NCBI GenBank assembly: GCA_050697275.1
Contig: JBOGZI010000021.1
Span: 1 to 5,844 of the forward strand
Origin: JBOGZI01 sp050697275
Lineage (GTDB): Bacteria; Actinomycetota; Thermoleophilia; Solirubrobacterales; 70-9
Reading direction: 5' to 3'
DNA: 5,844 nucleotides
The first letter of the stretch is position 1. Every line of letters starts with the position of its first letter. The position numbers and the translations under genes were made by a program. The notes under the pieces are model-generated. The model saw only the letters and a list, made by a program, of their open reading frames with translations. It had not been told where the DNA came from and ran no database searches. Shown piece after piece: positions 1 to 5,702 of this stretch.

Positions 1-3000
1 GTGTAGCACGAGCCCGTGCGCTGCATCATCGAGCCGCACGCCTCGCAGGCGGGGCCGAGGTCGAGGCCCTCGATCTTCGCCGGGTGGACCGGCGGGCTGT
101 CGGTGAGCGCCGCGGTGGCCGGCTTCGCTTGATCCGGCCGCGGTGTTTGTGGCGGCCGTTGATGCTGCTCCGCGGAGCCGGGCGCCTCGGCCTGCGCCTC
201 GCCGTTCGCCGTGCCGTTGCCCTCGCCGTTCGCGTGGCCATTGCCTCCGTCGATCGGCAGCGACTGCTGCGCCTCCTTCCGGGCCCTGACCTCGTCGGTC
301 ATGATCCCGAGGCTCTCGAGGTAGTCGACGTCGTCGATGAAGCGGCTGGCGAGCCAGCGCATGATGTAGTCGGGCATCGACTTGGCGAAGGGGATCTCCG
401 GGTTGCGGGTGATCCCCTCCGGGTCGAAGCGCATGTAGCTGAACTTCTTCACGAAGACCTCGAGCGGCACGCCGTACTGGAGGCCGATCGAGATCGCGGT
501 CGCGAACGCGTTCATCATCCCGCGCAGGGTCGAGCCCTCCTTGCCGATGTCGGTGAGGAAGATCTCGCCGACCGCGCCGTCCGGGTACTTGCCGGCGGTG
601 ATGTAGCCCTCGTGCATGCCGATCGAGAACTTGTGGGTGATCGACTCGCGCTCGCGCGGCATCTTGCGCCGCTCGGGGGCGGCGGAGGCCGCCTCCGCGG
701 CGGGCTCCTCGTCCTTGGCCGAGCCCTTGGTGCTGAGCGCCTGCGCGGTCTTCGAGCCGTCGCGATAGATCGCGAGCGCCTTCAGCCCCTGCTGCCAGCC
801 CAGCTTGTAAGCGTCCGCGATGTCATCGACGGTCGCCGTCTCGGGCAGGTTGACGGTCTTCGAGATCGCCCCGGAGAGGAAGGGCTGGGCGGCGCCCATC
901 ATCTCGATGTGGCCGGTGTGCGAGATCGACCGCTCGCCGACCGCGACGTCGAAGACGGCCAGGTGCTCGTCCTTCAGCCCGGGCGCCCCGATGATCGTGT
1001 TGTGCTCGTTGATGTAGGCGTCGATCTGCTCTATCTCCGACGGCGAGTAGCCGAGCCTCTCCAGCGCCAGGTTGACCGAGCGGTTGACGATCTTCATCTG
1101 CCCGCCGCCGACCAGCTCCTTGAACTTGACCAGGGAGAAGTCCGGCTCGATCCCGGTCGTGTCGCAGTCCATCAGGAAGCTGATCGTGTTGTGGCTGATG
1201 AACCCATTGGCGACATAGGTGACGTTGTCCGGGACTGAGAGATCGAACGTTGGCTGGTCTTCCAGCACTTCGATCTCGGCGACGTCGTCATAGAAGAAAC
1301 TGAGCAGCTGCTTCAGCTCCTCGTCCTCAGTTCGCTCGAGCAGGGCCGTCGCGGACCGCCGGGACACATCGCCTCGGCGTGCCAGCGACATCAGCATGGT
1401 CTTACGCAGCGGATCGTTGTCCGGCGCCAACCTGTCAACCATGGAGCGGCTTATGGGGATGTGGTCATGTCGTGAGGCCTGACGATGCTCGCCTGTCAAC
1501 AGCGACTCGGACTTCCGGCCCGAGATGAATCCAATTTCGTCCGCAAAGCGAGTCGCCTCAGCCACATTCAGGATTCGCAGCACGTAGCGCTCGTGCGGAC
1601 CCCAGTTGGACTCAGTGCCGTCCACCTTACGAGTGGTGACGAAACCGAGCGCGAGCATGAGGCTCTGCACGTCCCGACTGAAGCTCTCGGTGATCGTGCT
1701 CCATGACGCATAACCGTTGCTGGTTGTCCCGTCAGCCTCAAACAGCCCACGAATGAAGGCCGCATAGATCTTGGGGTCGTTGGAATGGAGGATCGCATCG
1801 GGGATGCGCGAGTGCCAGCCCTTTCCACTGTGCTCCGCGTGGGGAGGCAGCTTCGTGAAGCCGCAAGCCTCCCACCACGTTGTCAGAGGCACCGAGTGAT
1901 AGGCGACCTCCGTGTACCCCTCCTGCTCAGTCACCTTCGGCGAGACCCCGAAGAGGTCGGTGCCGAGGTAGATGAGCCGGTCGACGACATCGCGATCCTT
2001 TGAGTCCACGCAGAAACGCAGGCCCTTGGCGTGTAGCGAGCCGTCTCCCATGAAGTAGCCGACCAGCTCAGCCAGGTCAGCCGTCACCGCGCGCGGAACC
2101 TTCGTCCGGAAGTCCGCGTTCCAGTGGAATTCGCCGAGCGGTGGAAGCATCACGTTCTGTGGCTCGCCGACAATTCCGTTGAGCATCAGCGGGACGCGGT
2201 CGTGCTCCTTGATCTCTGCGAATCGCCGCCACACCCACTTACCTTCGGCGTCGAGCACCTTGATCCGGTGTGTCGGGGTTCCCTTGATGCGGTAGCCACG
2301 CTTAGTCTCGATGGAGACGACCTGCTCAAAGCCGTTGACGTAGAAATCGGTGGTCTGGCGCGGGCCCTCGTCCGTGGCGACCTCGATATCCAGCTCCTGC
2401 CACTTGGGGCCAACCGTGTCGCCGAGTGTGTTCAATCGAACCAGCCCGCGACTAGTCGAAATCAAGCTGTCACCGACAAGACAGCCGGTGGGGGCGAGCA
2501 CAGTCGCCTGCGCGTTGCGGTAGCCGTGCTCCTCGCCGAGGGCGACCGCCTCGTCCCATGACTCCCGCGCGGCGTGCAGCAGCGCCTCGTCGACCTGCTC
2601 CTCGTCGATCTCGTAGGCGGCCTGCTGGTGCATCCGCATCACCTGGTTGTGCGGCTCGCGGTTCTCTGCGTAGCCGTCGTAGGGGCCCATCGCGGCCGCG
2701 ACCTCGGCCGACTTGCGATAGCCGCGCCCCGTCATCAGGGCGGTGATCGAGGCGGCCACGGCGCGGCCCTCGTCGGAGTCGTAGGGCAGCCCGTCGGCCA
2801 TCAGCAGGGCGCCGAGGTTGGCGTAGCCGAGGCCGAGCTGGCGGAAGGCCCGCGCGTTCTTCGTGATCTGGTCGGTCGGATAGCTGGAGAAGCCGACCAG
2901 GATCTCCTGGGCGAGGAAGACGATGTCCACCGCGTGGACGAAGTCGTCGACGTTGAAGCTGCCGTCCTCGTTGCGGAACCGCATCAGGTTGAGCGAGGCG

Positions 3001-4118
3001 AGGTTGCAGGCCGAGTCGTCGATCGACATGTACTCACTGCACGGATTAGACGCGGTGATCGGCCCGGTGTTGGGGTCGGTGTGCCAGCGGTTGATGGTGG
3101 TGTCGTACTGGACGCCCGGATCGGCGCACTGCCAAGCCGCGTCGGCGATCTGGTTCATCAGCTCGCGCGCCTTCACCGTCTTGATCACCGAGCCGTCTGT
3201 GCGGGCGGTCAGCTCCCAGTCGTCGTCGTTGGCGACCGCCTGCATGAACTCGTCGGTCACCCGGACCGAGTTGTTCGCGTTCTGGAACTGGATCGAGCCG
3301 AAGGCCTCGGAGTCGAGCCGCATGTCGAAGTCCGCGGCCTTGAGCGCGGCGGCGCGCTTCTCCTCGTCCGCCTTGCACCAGATGAACTTCTCGATATCGG
3401 GGTGGTCGACGTCGAGCACGACCATCTTGGCCGCCCGCCGCGTCCCGCCCCCGGACTTGATCGCCCCCGCCCAGGAATCCGCTCCCCGCATGAAGCTGAC
3501 CGGCCCCGAGGCGACGCCGCCCTTGGAGAGCAGCTCCATCGAACCGCGGATCTTCGAGAGGTTGATTCCCGACCCCGAGCCCCCCTTGAAGATGATCCCC
3601 TCCTTGGTGTTCCAGGCGAGGATCGAGTCCATGTCGTCCTCGACCGAGAGAATGAAGCAGGCCGATGCCTGCTCCCGCCCCGGCTCCTTCCAGCCGACGT
3701 TGAACCAGACCGGGCTGTTGAACGCGGCCTTCTGGTTGACCAGGATCGAGGTCAGCTCGGCCTCGAAGGCGTCGCCGTCCTCCTCGCTCGCGAAGTAGCC
3801 CGCCTCGCGGCCGGCCTCCGCGATCCTGCCCGCCACCCGGCTGACCATCTGCTTGACCGAGGTCTCGCGCTCAGTCGAGTCGGGCCGGCCGCGGAAGTAC
3901 TTCTGGGCGACGATGTTGGTCGCGTTCTGGGACCAGCTCTTCGGGAACTCGACGCCGCGCTGCTCGAAGACCGGGCTCCCGGGGTCACCGATGATTGCGT
4001 CGCGTCTCTCCCACTCGAGCTCGTCGAAGGGGTGCACCCCGGCGGTCGAGAAGCGCCGCTCGATGACGAGGCCTCGCTCGGTCGTCCTGGCTGACTTCGA
4101 AGCGGCCCTGGCCATCAT
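1..4118 (-). CDS. nrdJ: Vitamin B12-dependent class II ribonucleotide reductase precursor, intein-containing, 3' end cut by window
   Basis: Reduces ribonucleotides to deoxyribonucleotides in the cytoplasm, using adenosylcobalamin to make the active-site thiyl radical. The frame is open from the ATG at 4118 to base 1 (1372 codons plus 2 bases) and has no stop, so the end lies outside. Visible landmarks in precursor numbering: Cys154 (SACFI) and Cys371 (SACNLASLNL) are the expected redox pair. Cys360 in NPCSE is the expected radical cysteine, with Asn358 and Glu362; the 360/371 spacing fits the family. A glycine-rich GSGSGINLS segment is near residue 180. APTG ends at 545 and TISF resumes at 978, split by an intein. 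No N-terminal ATP-cone is seen. The C-terminal part has a Gly/Asn-rich linker and then Cys1358, Cys1361 and Cys1371 of a zinc-ribbon-like tail. Without the intein at least 940 residues are seen, normal for the large NrdJ type. A second in-frame ATG at 4115 is better spaced from the ribosome site; either start is possible. It overlaps nrdR. Confidence 0.96.
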   Translation of the reverse strand, partial: MMARAASKSARTTERGLVIERRFSTAGVHPFDELEWERRDAIIGDPGSPVFEQRGVEFPKSWSQNATNIVAQKYFRGRPDSTERETSVKQMVSRVAGRIAEAGREAGYFASEEDGDAFEAELTSILVNQKAAFNSPVWFNVGWKEPGREQASACFILSVEDDMDSILAWNTKEGIIFKGGSGSGINLSKIRGSMELLSKGGVASGPVSFMRGADSWAGAIKSGGGTRRAAKMVVLDVDHPDIEKFIWCKADEEKRAAALKAADFDMRLDSEAFGSIQFQNANNSVRVTDEFMQAVANDDDWELTARTDGSVIKTVKARELMNQIADAAWQCADPGVQYDTTINRWHTDPNTGPITASNPCSEYMSIDDSACNLASLNLMRFRNEDGSFNVDDFVHAVDIVFLAQEILVGFSSYPTDQITKNARAFRQLGLGYANLGALLMADGLPYDSDEGRAVAASITALMTGRGYRKSAEVAAAMGPYDGYAENREPHNQVMRMHQQAAYEIDEEQVDEALLHAARESWDEAVALGEEHGYRNAQATVLAPTGCLVGDSLISTSRGLVRLNTLGDTVGPKWQELDIEVATDEGPRQTTDFYVNGFEQVVSIETKRGYRIKGTPTHRIKVLDAEGKWVWRRFAEIKEHDRVPLMLNGIVGEPQNVMLPPLGEFHWNADFRTKVPRAVTADLAELVGYFMGDGSLHAKGLRFCVDSKDRDVVDRLIYLGTDLFGVSPKVTEQEGYTEVAYHSVPLTTWWEACGFTKLPPHAEHSGKGWHSRIPDAILHSNDPKIYAAFIRGLFEADGTTSNGYASWSTITESFSRDVQSLMLALGFVTTRKVDGTESNWGPHERYVLRILNVAEATRFADEIGFISGRKSESLLTGEHRQASRHDHIPISRSMVDRLAPDNDPLRKTMLMSLARRGDVSRRSATALLERTEDEELKQLLSFFYDDVAEIEVLEDQPTFDLSVPDNVTYVANGFISHNTISFLMDCDTTGIEPDFSLVKFKELVGGGQMKIVNRSVNLALERLGYSPSEIEQIDAYINEHNTIIGAPGLKDEHLAVFDVAVGERSISHTGHIEMMGAAQPFLSGAISKTVNLPETATVDDIADAYKLGWQQGLKALAIYRDGSKTAQALSTKGSAKDEEPAAEAASAAPERRKMPRERESITHKFSIGMHEGYITAGKYPDGAVGEIFLTDIGKEGSTLRGMMNAFATAISIGLQYGVPLEVFVKKFSYMRFDPEGITRNPEIPFAKSMPDYIMRWLASRFIDDVDYLESLGIMTDEVRARKEAQQSLPIDGGNGHANGEGNGTANGEAQAEAPGSAEQHQRPPQTPRPDQAKPATAALTDSPPVHPAKIEGLDLGPACEACGSMMQRTGSCY
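1188..2483 (-). other. Intein in NrdJ (432 aa) with LAGLIDADG homing endonuclease
   Basis: This in-frame insertion encodes a self-splicing protein element. Intein numbering starts at Cys1 (codon 2483-2481) and ends at Asn432 (1190-1188). Block A begins CLVGDSLI. Block B is GTPTH with Thr69 and His72. Block F is TFDLSVPDN (Asp414), and block G is NGFISHN with the usual penultimate His431 and terminal Asn432. The first C-extein residue is Thr. These are the class 1 splicing residues. Between blocks B and F lies a DOD (LAGLIDADG) endonuclease: LVGYFMGDG with Asp147, and RGLFEADG with Asp251, the two presumed metal-binding acids. A block-D-like SRIP at 225-228 has Arg where Lys is common. Residues about 340-400 look helical and could add DNA contacts. 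Removal would join APTG to TISF, restoring the normal family sequence. All splicing residues are intact, so splicing is expected; whether the endonuclease still cuts cannot be told. AT content is higher than in the flanking exteins. Confidence 0.95.
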
Positions 4119-4627
4119 CTAGCTCCTCTCACTCGGTTGGTTGTCTCTTTGGGGGTGGGCCGCCCAGCATCCTCTTCGTTCCGGATGGAACCCGCTCGCC
4201 CGGATCCTCCGTCTTTGCGGGGATTCCCCGCCGGCTCCGGGAGCGTTCCCGCAAACTGCAGATAGGCGCCGTGGTCCAGCTCGCGAAGCCCTTCCAGGCA
4301 GAGCTCACCGATCCGGTCGGCGCTCAGTTCGCCACCCGAGGCCTGGGCCTCGGCCTCGATCCGATTGACGATCAGCTCCAGCTCGCGGGGATCGACGCTG
4401 CGCTTGTGGCAGGCGCGGGCGAGCGCGGCGCCGAGCTTCGCCCGGTCGAACGGCTGGCGGTCCCCGCTTCGCTTCAGCACCGAGGCCGGCTCCGGCGCGC
4501 GCCGCTCGAAGCTGGTGAAGCGCCGGCCGCAGCTCCTGCACTCACGACGACGTCGAACCGCCGCGCCGTGATCGGCGCGGCGGCTCTCCAGGACCTTGGT
4601 CTCGGCGCCGCAGGCGGGGCATTCCAT
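4115..4627 (-). CDS. nrdR: Transcriptional repressor NrdR of ribonucleotide reductase genes
   Basis: NrdR binds NrdR boxes and represses ribonucleotide reductase genes when its ATP-cone senses ATP/dATP. The start chosen is the ATG at 4627, giving 170 residues beginning MECPACG, the family's usual N-terminus. An in-frame ATG at 4675 would add 16 residues, but it lies within the operator/-10 region and is unlikely. The zinc ribbon uses Cys3, Cys6, Cys30 and Cys33, with an Arg-rich stretch between. The ATP-cone runs from about residue 49 (VLKRSGDRQPFDRAKL) to about 125. The last ~45 residues are odd. After AYLQFAG, where most NrdR proteins have an RFASVYRxF-like segment, this protein has a Pro/Gly/Arg-rich, probably disordered tail. 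The other two frames do not restore the usual sequence, so a frameshift is not the explanation. The stop TGA (4117-4115) overlaps the first nrdJ ATG. No strong ribosome site precedes the start. Confidence 0.94.
   Translation of the reverse strand: MECPACGAETKVLESRRADHGAAVRRRRECRSCGRRFTSFERRAPEPASVLKRSGDRQPFDRAKLGAALARACHKRSVDPRELELIVNRIEAEAQASGGELSADRIGELCLEGLRELDHGAYLQFAGTLPEPAGNPRKDGGSGRAGSIRNEEDAGRPTPKETTNRVRGAR
4123..4130 (-). promoter_or_regulatory. Ribosome binding site of nrdJ inside nrdR
   Basis: GAGAGGAG lies in the last codons of nrdR. It is 4 bases from the ATG at 4118 and 7 bases from the in-frame ATG at 4115, so by spacing the second ATG is favoured. The ATGA overlap with the nrdR stop suggests that ribosomes finishing nrdR reinitiate on nrdJ. 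Confidence 0.7.
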
Positions 4628-4637
4628 TACCGACAGT

Positions 4638-4653
4638 CTACTAGGACTAGTGC
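4638..4653. promoter_or_regulatory. Possible second, weaker NrdR box
   Basis: The plus-strand 16-mer ctactaggactagtgc keeps the CTA....TAG core and the right-hand TAGTGC of the first box, but lacks the AT-rich centre. NrdR sites usually come in pairs, which favours it. However, the 34-base centre-to-centre distance is not the usual near-31 spacing, so the call is tentative. Confidence 0.4.
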
Positions 4654-4671
4654 GGCGTCGACTGTTACTCG

Positions 4672-4687
4672 ACACTATATGTAGTGC
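4672..4687. promoter_or_regulatory. NrdR box (operator of nrdRJ)
   Basis: The plus-strand 16-mer acactatatgtagtgc is an inverted repeat (CACTA / TAGTG around TATG). It closely matches the known NrdR box pattern acaCwAtATaTwGtgt. It sits 45 bases upstream of nrdR and overlaps a good -10 element read on the minus strand, so bound NrdR would block RNA polymerase. This predicts autorepression of nrdR and co-repression of nrdJ. Confidence 0.85.
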
Positions 4688-4701
4688 ATGGCGCCCGTCA
4701 G
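4674..4701 (-). promoter_or_regulatory. Probable promoter of the nrdR-nrdJ operon
   Basis: On the minus strand a -35-like CTGACG (4701-4696) is followed after 16 bases by TATAGT (4679-4674), one base from TATAAT. The start point would be near 4667, giving a leader of about 40 bases to the ATG at 4627 and excluding the upstream ATG at 4675. The -35 overlaps the stop codon of the SRPBCC gene. A second possibility is TAGACT at 4640-4635, 7 bases before the ATG, which fits an actinobacterial TANNNT -10 driving a leaderless transcript. Confidence 0.55.
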
Positions 4702-5270
4702 CCCTGGCTGCGGCGGTGCTGCTCGATCGCCTCCCGGTATTCGGCGTATGCCCCGCGCCCCACCTCAGGGTCGACCCCGAAGTCGGCGGCGTAGCCGTCG
4801 TTCAGCTGGGCCCACCCCTCCGCGGGGAACTCGGGCTTCGGCCGGTCCTCGAGGGCGGCCTCGAGGCCGTCGAAGCAGACCTGCCAGCCGGCGGCGGTAT
4901 GGGCGGTCTCCTCGCGATCCAGGGCGTGGGTGAAGGTGAGCCGGCAGCCCTCGCCATCGGACTCGAGCTCGAACCGCAGCGACTGCCCGCCCCAGGTGTA
5001 GGCGAGTAGCCGGGGTGGGTCGCTCTGCTCGACGACCCCCGTCTCCGTCTCCGCCTCGCCCTCGCGGAAGGGGAAGCTCAGCTCCGCGCCGGGCGTGGTC
5101 ACCTCACCGACGATGTCAGCGGGAAACCAGCGGCGGAGCTCGTCGGGCTCGGTGATCGCCCGCCAGACTCGCTCGGGCGGGTGATCGAGGCGGCGGATGA
5201 AGCGCACGGCGTCGCGCCCGCCGACCTTGACCAGGTGGCCGTCTCGTTCCCGGGTCATCTTGGGAGTCAT
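4698..5270 (-). CDS. SRPBCC-domain protein, AHSA1-like
   Basis: The 190-residue protein has the START/Bet v1-like fold of the AHSA1 (activator of Hsp90 ATPase homolog 1-like) group, which forms a cavity for a hydrophobic ligand; the ligand and role here are unknown. Family signatures are VRFIRRLDHPPERVWRAITE at residues 22-41 followed by PDELRRWFPA (42-51), a PPRLLAYTWG segment at 85-94, RLTFTHAL at 110-117 and an AAGWQVCFDGLEAAL helix at 126-140. Residues 141-190 are a longer, charged tail. No signal peptide or membrane segment is seen, so it should be cytoplasmic. The ATG at 5270 is well supported by AAGGAGGG 7 bases upstream; an internal Met at residue 5 lacks such a site. It lies 3 bases after the arsR-type gene, a pairing common in actinobacteria in which the regulator controls its SRPBCC partner. 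A link to nrdRJ is not shown; no terminator separates them. Confidence 0.88.
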   Translation of the reverse strand: MTPKMTRERDGHLVKVGGRDAVRFIRRLDHPPERVWRAITEPDELRRWFPADIVGEVTTPGAELSFPFREGEAETETGVVEQSDPPRLLAYTWGGQSLRFELESDGEGCRLTFTHALDREETAHTAAGWQVCFDGLEAALEDRPKPEFPAEGWAQLNDGYAADFGVDPEVGRGAYAEYREAIEQHRRSQG

Positions 5271-5273
5271 CTT

Positions 5274-5600
5274 CTAGCCCTCCTTGTCGAGGTGTCGTTC
5301 CAGGGCGTCGAGGCGGTTCTTCCAGAGGCGGCGGTAGGGCTCCAGCCACTCGTCGACCTCGGCGAGCGGCTCCGGGCGAACTCCGTAGAGCCGCCGCTGC
5401 GCGTCCGTCCGGACCGAGACCAGGCCGGCCTCCCGCAGCACCCGCAGGTGCTTCGAGACCCCCGGCTGGCTCAGCTTCAGCCGCCGGACCAGCTCGCCGA
5501 CCGGCTGCTCGCCGTCCCGGAGCAGGTCGAGGATCCGGCGGCGGGTGGGTTGCGCGAGCACGTCGAAGGTGGTGGTCGCTGCCTCCATCAGGGGCCGCAT
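5274..5600 (-). CDS. ArsR-family winged-helix transcriptional regulator
   Basis: The 108-residue protein is a small dimeric DNA-binding repressor by family. It shows FDVLAQPTRRRILDLL (12-27), the usual first helices, then the helix-turn-helix QPVGELVRRLKLSQPGVSKH (32-51) with its recognition helix around SQPGVSKHLRVLREAGLV (44-61), and a wing ending RRLYGVRP (69-76). The C-terminal part (about 80-108) is helical and charged, probably for dimerisation. There is no cysteine at all, so a thiolate metal site like that of ArsR or SmtB is ruled out; it belongs with the SRPBCC-linked subgroup whose inducers are mostly unknown. The start could be the ATG at 5600 or the one at 5588 (104 residues); neither has a clear ribosome site, and the 5600 ATG lies inside the likely operator. 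It is cotranscribed with the SRPBCC gene and divergent from the gene at 5703. Confidence 0.92.
   Translation of the reverse strand: MRPLMEAATTTFDVLAQPTRRRILDLLRDGEQPVGELVRRLKLSQPGVSKHLRVLREAGLVSVRTDAQRRLYGVRPEPLAEVDEWLEPYRRLWKNRLDALERHLDKEG
5278..5285 (-). promoter_or_regulatory. Strong ribosome binding site of the SRPBCC gene
   Basis: AAGGAGGG is an almost ideal Shine-Dalgarno sequence, 7 bases before the ATG at 5270 and lying within the end of the upstream regulator gene. It fixes the start of the SRPBCC gene and suggests stronger translation of it than of the regulator, which has no visible site of this kind. Confidence 0.8.
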
Positions 5601-5620
5601 ATTACCATACAGTTATATGC
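5597..5620. promoter_or_regulatory. Palindrome at the start of the ArsR-type gene, likely its operator/promoter
   Basis: A perfect 6-base inverted repeat (GCATAT at 5597-5602, ATATGC at 5615-5620) flanks a 12-base centre containing the imperfect inner repeat ATTACC/AGTTAT (centred near 5608). It is a distinctly AT-rich island in GC-rich DNA. On the minus strand it carries -10-like TATAAC (5617-5612) and TAATAT (5604-5599), the latter with CTCACA (5628-5623) 18 bases upstream. The size and placement fit autoregulation by the ArsR-type repressor, and it could also affect the divergent gene. Confidence 0.6.
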
Positions 5621-5689
5621 CTTGTGAGCGATCCACGGCGGCCGGTGTGAGCCCCGCCACACGCCGCACTCGGCGGCGGGGGGCGCGGC

Positions 5690-5696
5690 TAAGGTG
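5690..5696 (+). promoter_or_regulatory. Start signals of the divergent gene: SD-like AAGGTG or TAAGGT -10
   Basis: TAAGGTG precedes the ATG at 5703. AAGGTG (5691-5696) can be read as a ribosome site 6 bases from the ATG. TAAGGT (5690-5695) also matches the actinobacterial TANNNT -10 and would place the transcript start at or next to the ATG, a leaderless mRNA. The sequence alone does not decide. Confidence 0.35.
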
Positions 5697-5702
5697 TGCG
5701 TG

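Noticed and set aside
84..1238. Long plus-strand open frame of 384 codons opposite nrdJ
   Set aside because: It is antisense to clearly conserved NrdJ and intein sequence. Its Arg/Val/Leu/Asp-rich, low-information translation is typical of reverse-strand shadows in GC-rich DNA.
1188..2483. Reading the nrdJ interruption as a separate homing-endonuclease gene, or as two broken reductase genes
   Set aside because: The frame is uninterrupted across both junctions, and splicing residues stand exactly at the ends (Cys1, His-Asn, +1 Thr), so it is one precursor with an intein.
2574..4094. Long plus-strand open frame of 506 codons opposite nrdJ
   Set aside because: Same shadow effect: it runs opposite the N-extein with all the catalytic motifs, and its translation shows no recognisable domain.
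4628..4675. Longer NrdR starting at the ATG at 4675
   Set aside because: The extra 16 residues are not family-like, the canonical MECPACG start is at 4627, and the upstream ATG lies in the operator and -10 region.
4271..4684. Plus-strand open frame of 137 codons opposite nrdR
   Set aside because: It is antisense to conserved zinc-ribbon and ATP-cone sequence and runs through the operator; no domain or ribosome site supports it.
4628..4697. Cobalamin riboswitch upstream of the B12-dependent reductase operon
   Set aside because: The gap is only 70 bases, far too short for a cobalamin riboswitch, and no B12-box-like sequence is seen.
5181..5627. Plus-strand open frame of 148 codons opposite the ArsR and SRPBCC genes
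   Set aside because: It runs antisense to two genes with clear family motifs and a strong ribosome site; its own translation is a shadow.
5659..5680. GC-rich hairpin (CGCCG-cact-CGGCG) in the divergent gap, considered as a terminator
   Set aside because: The stem is only 5 pairs, there is no T-run, and it lies between two divergent starts where no transcript ends.
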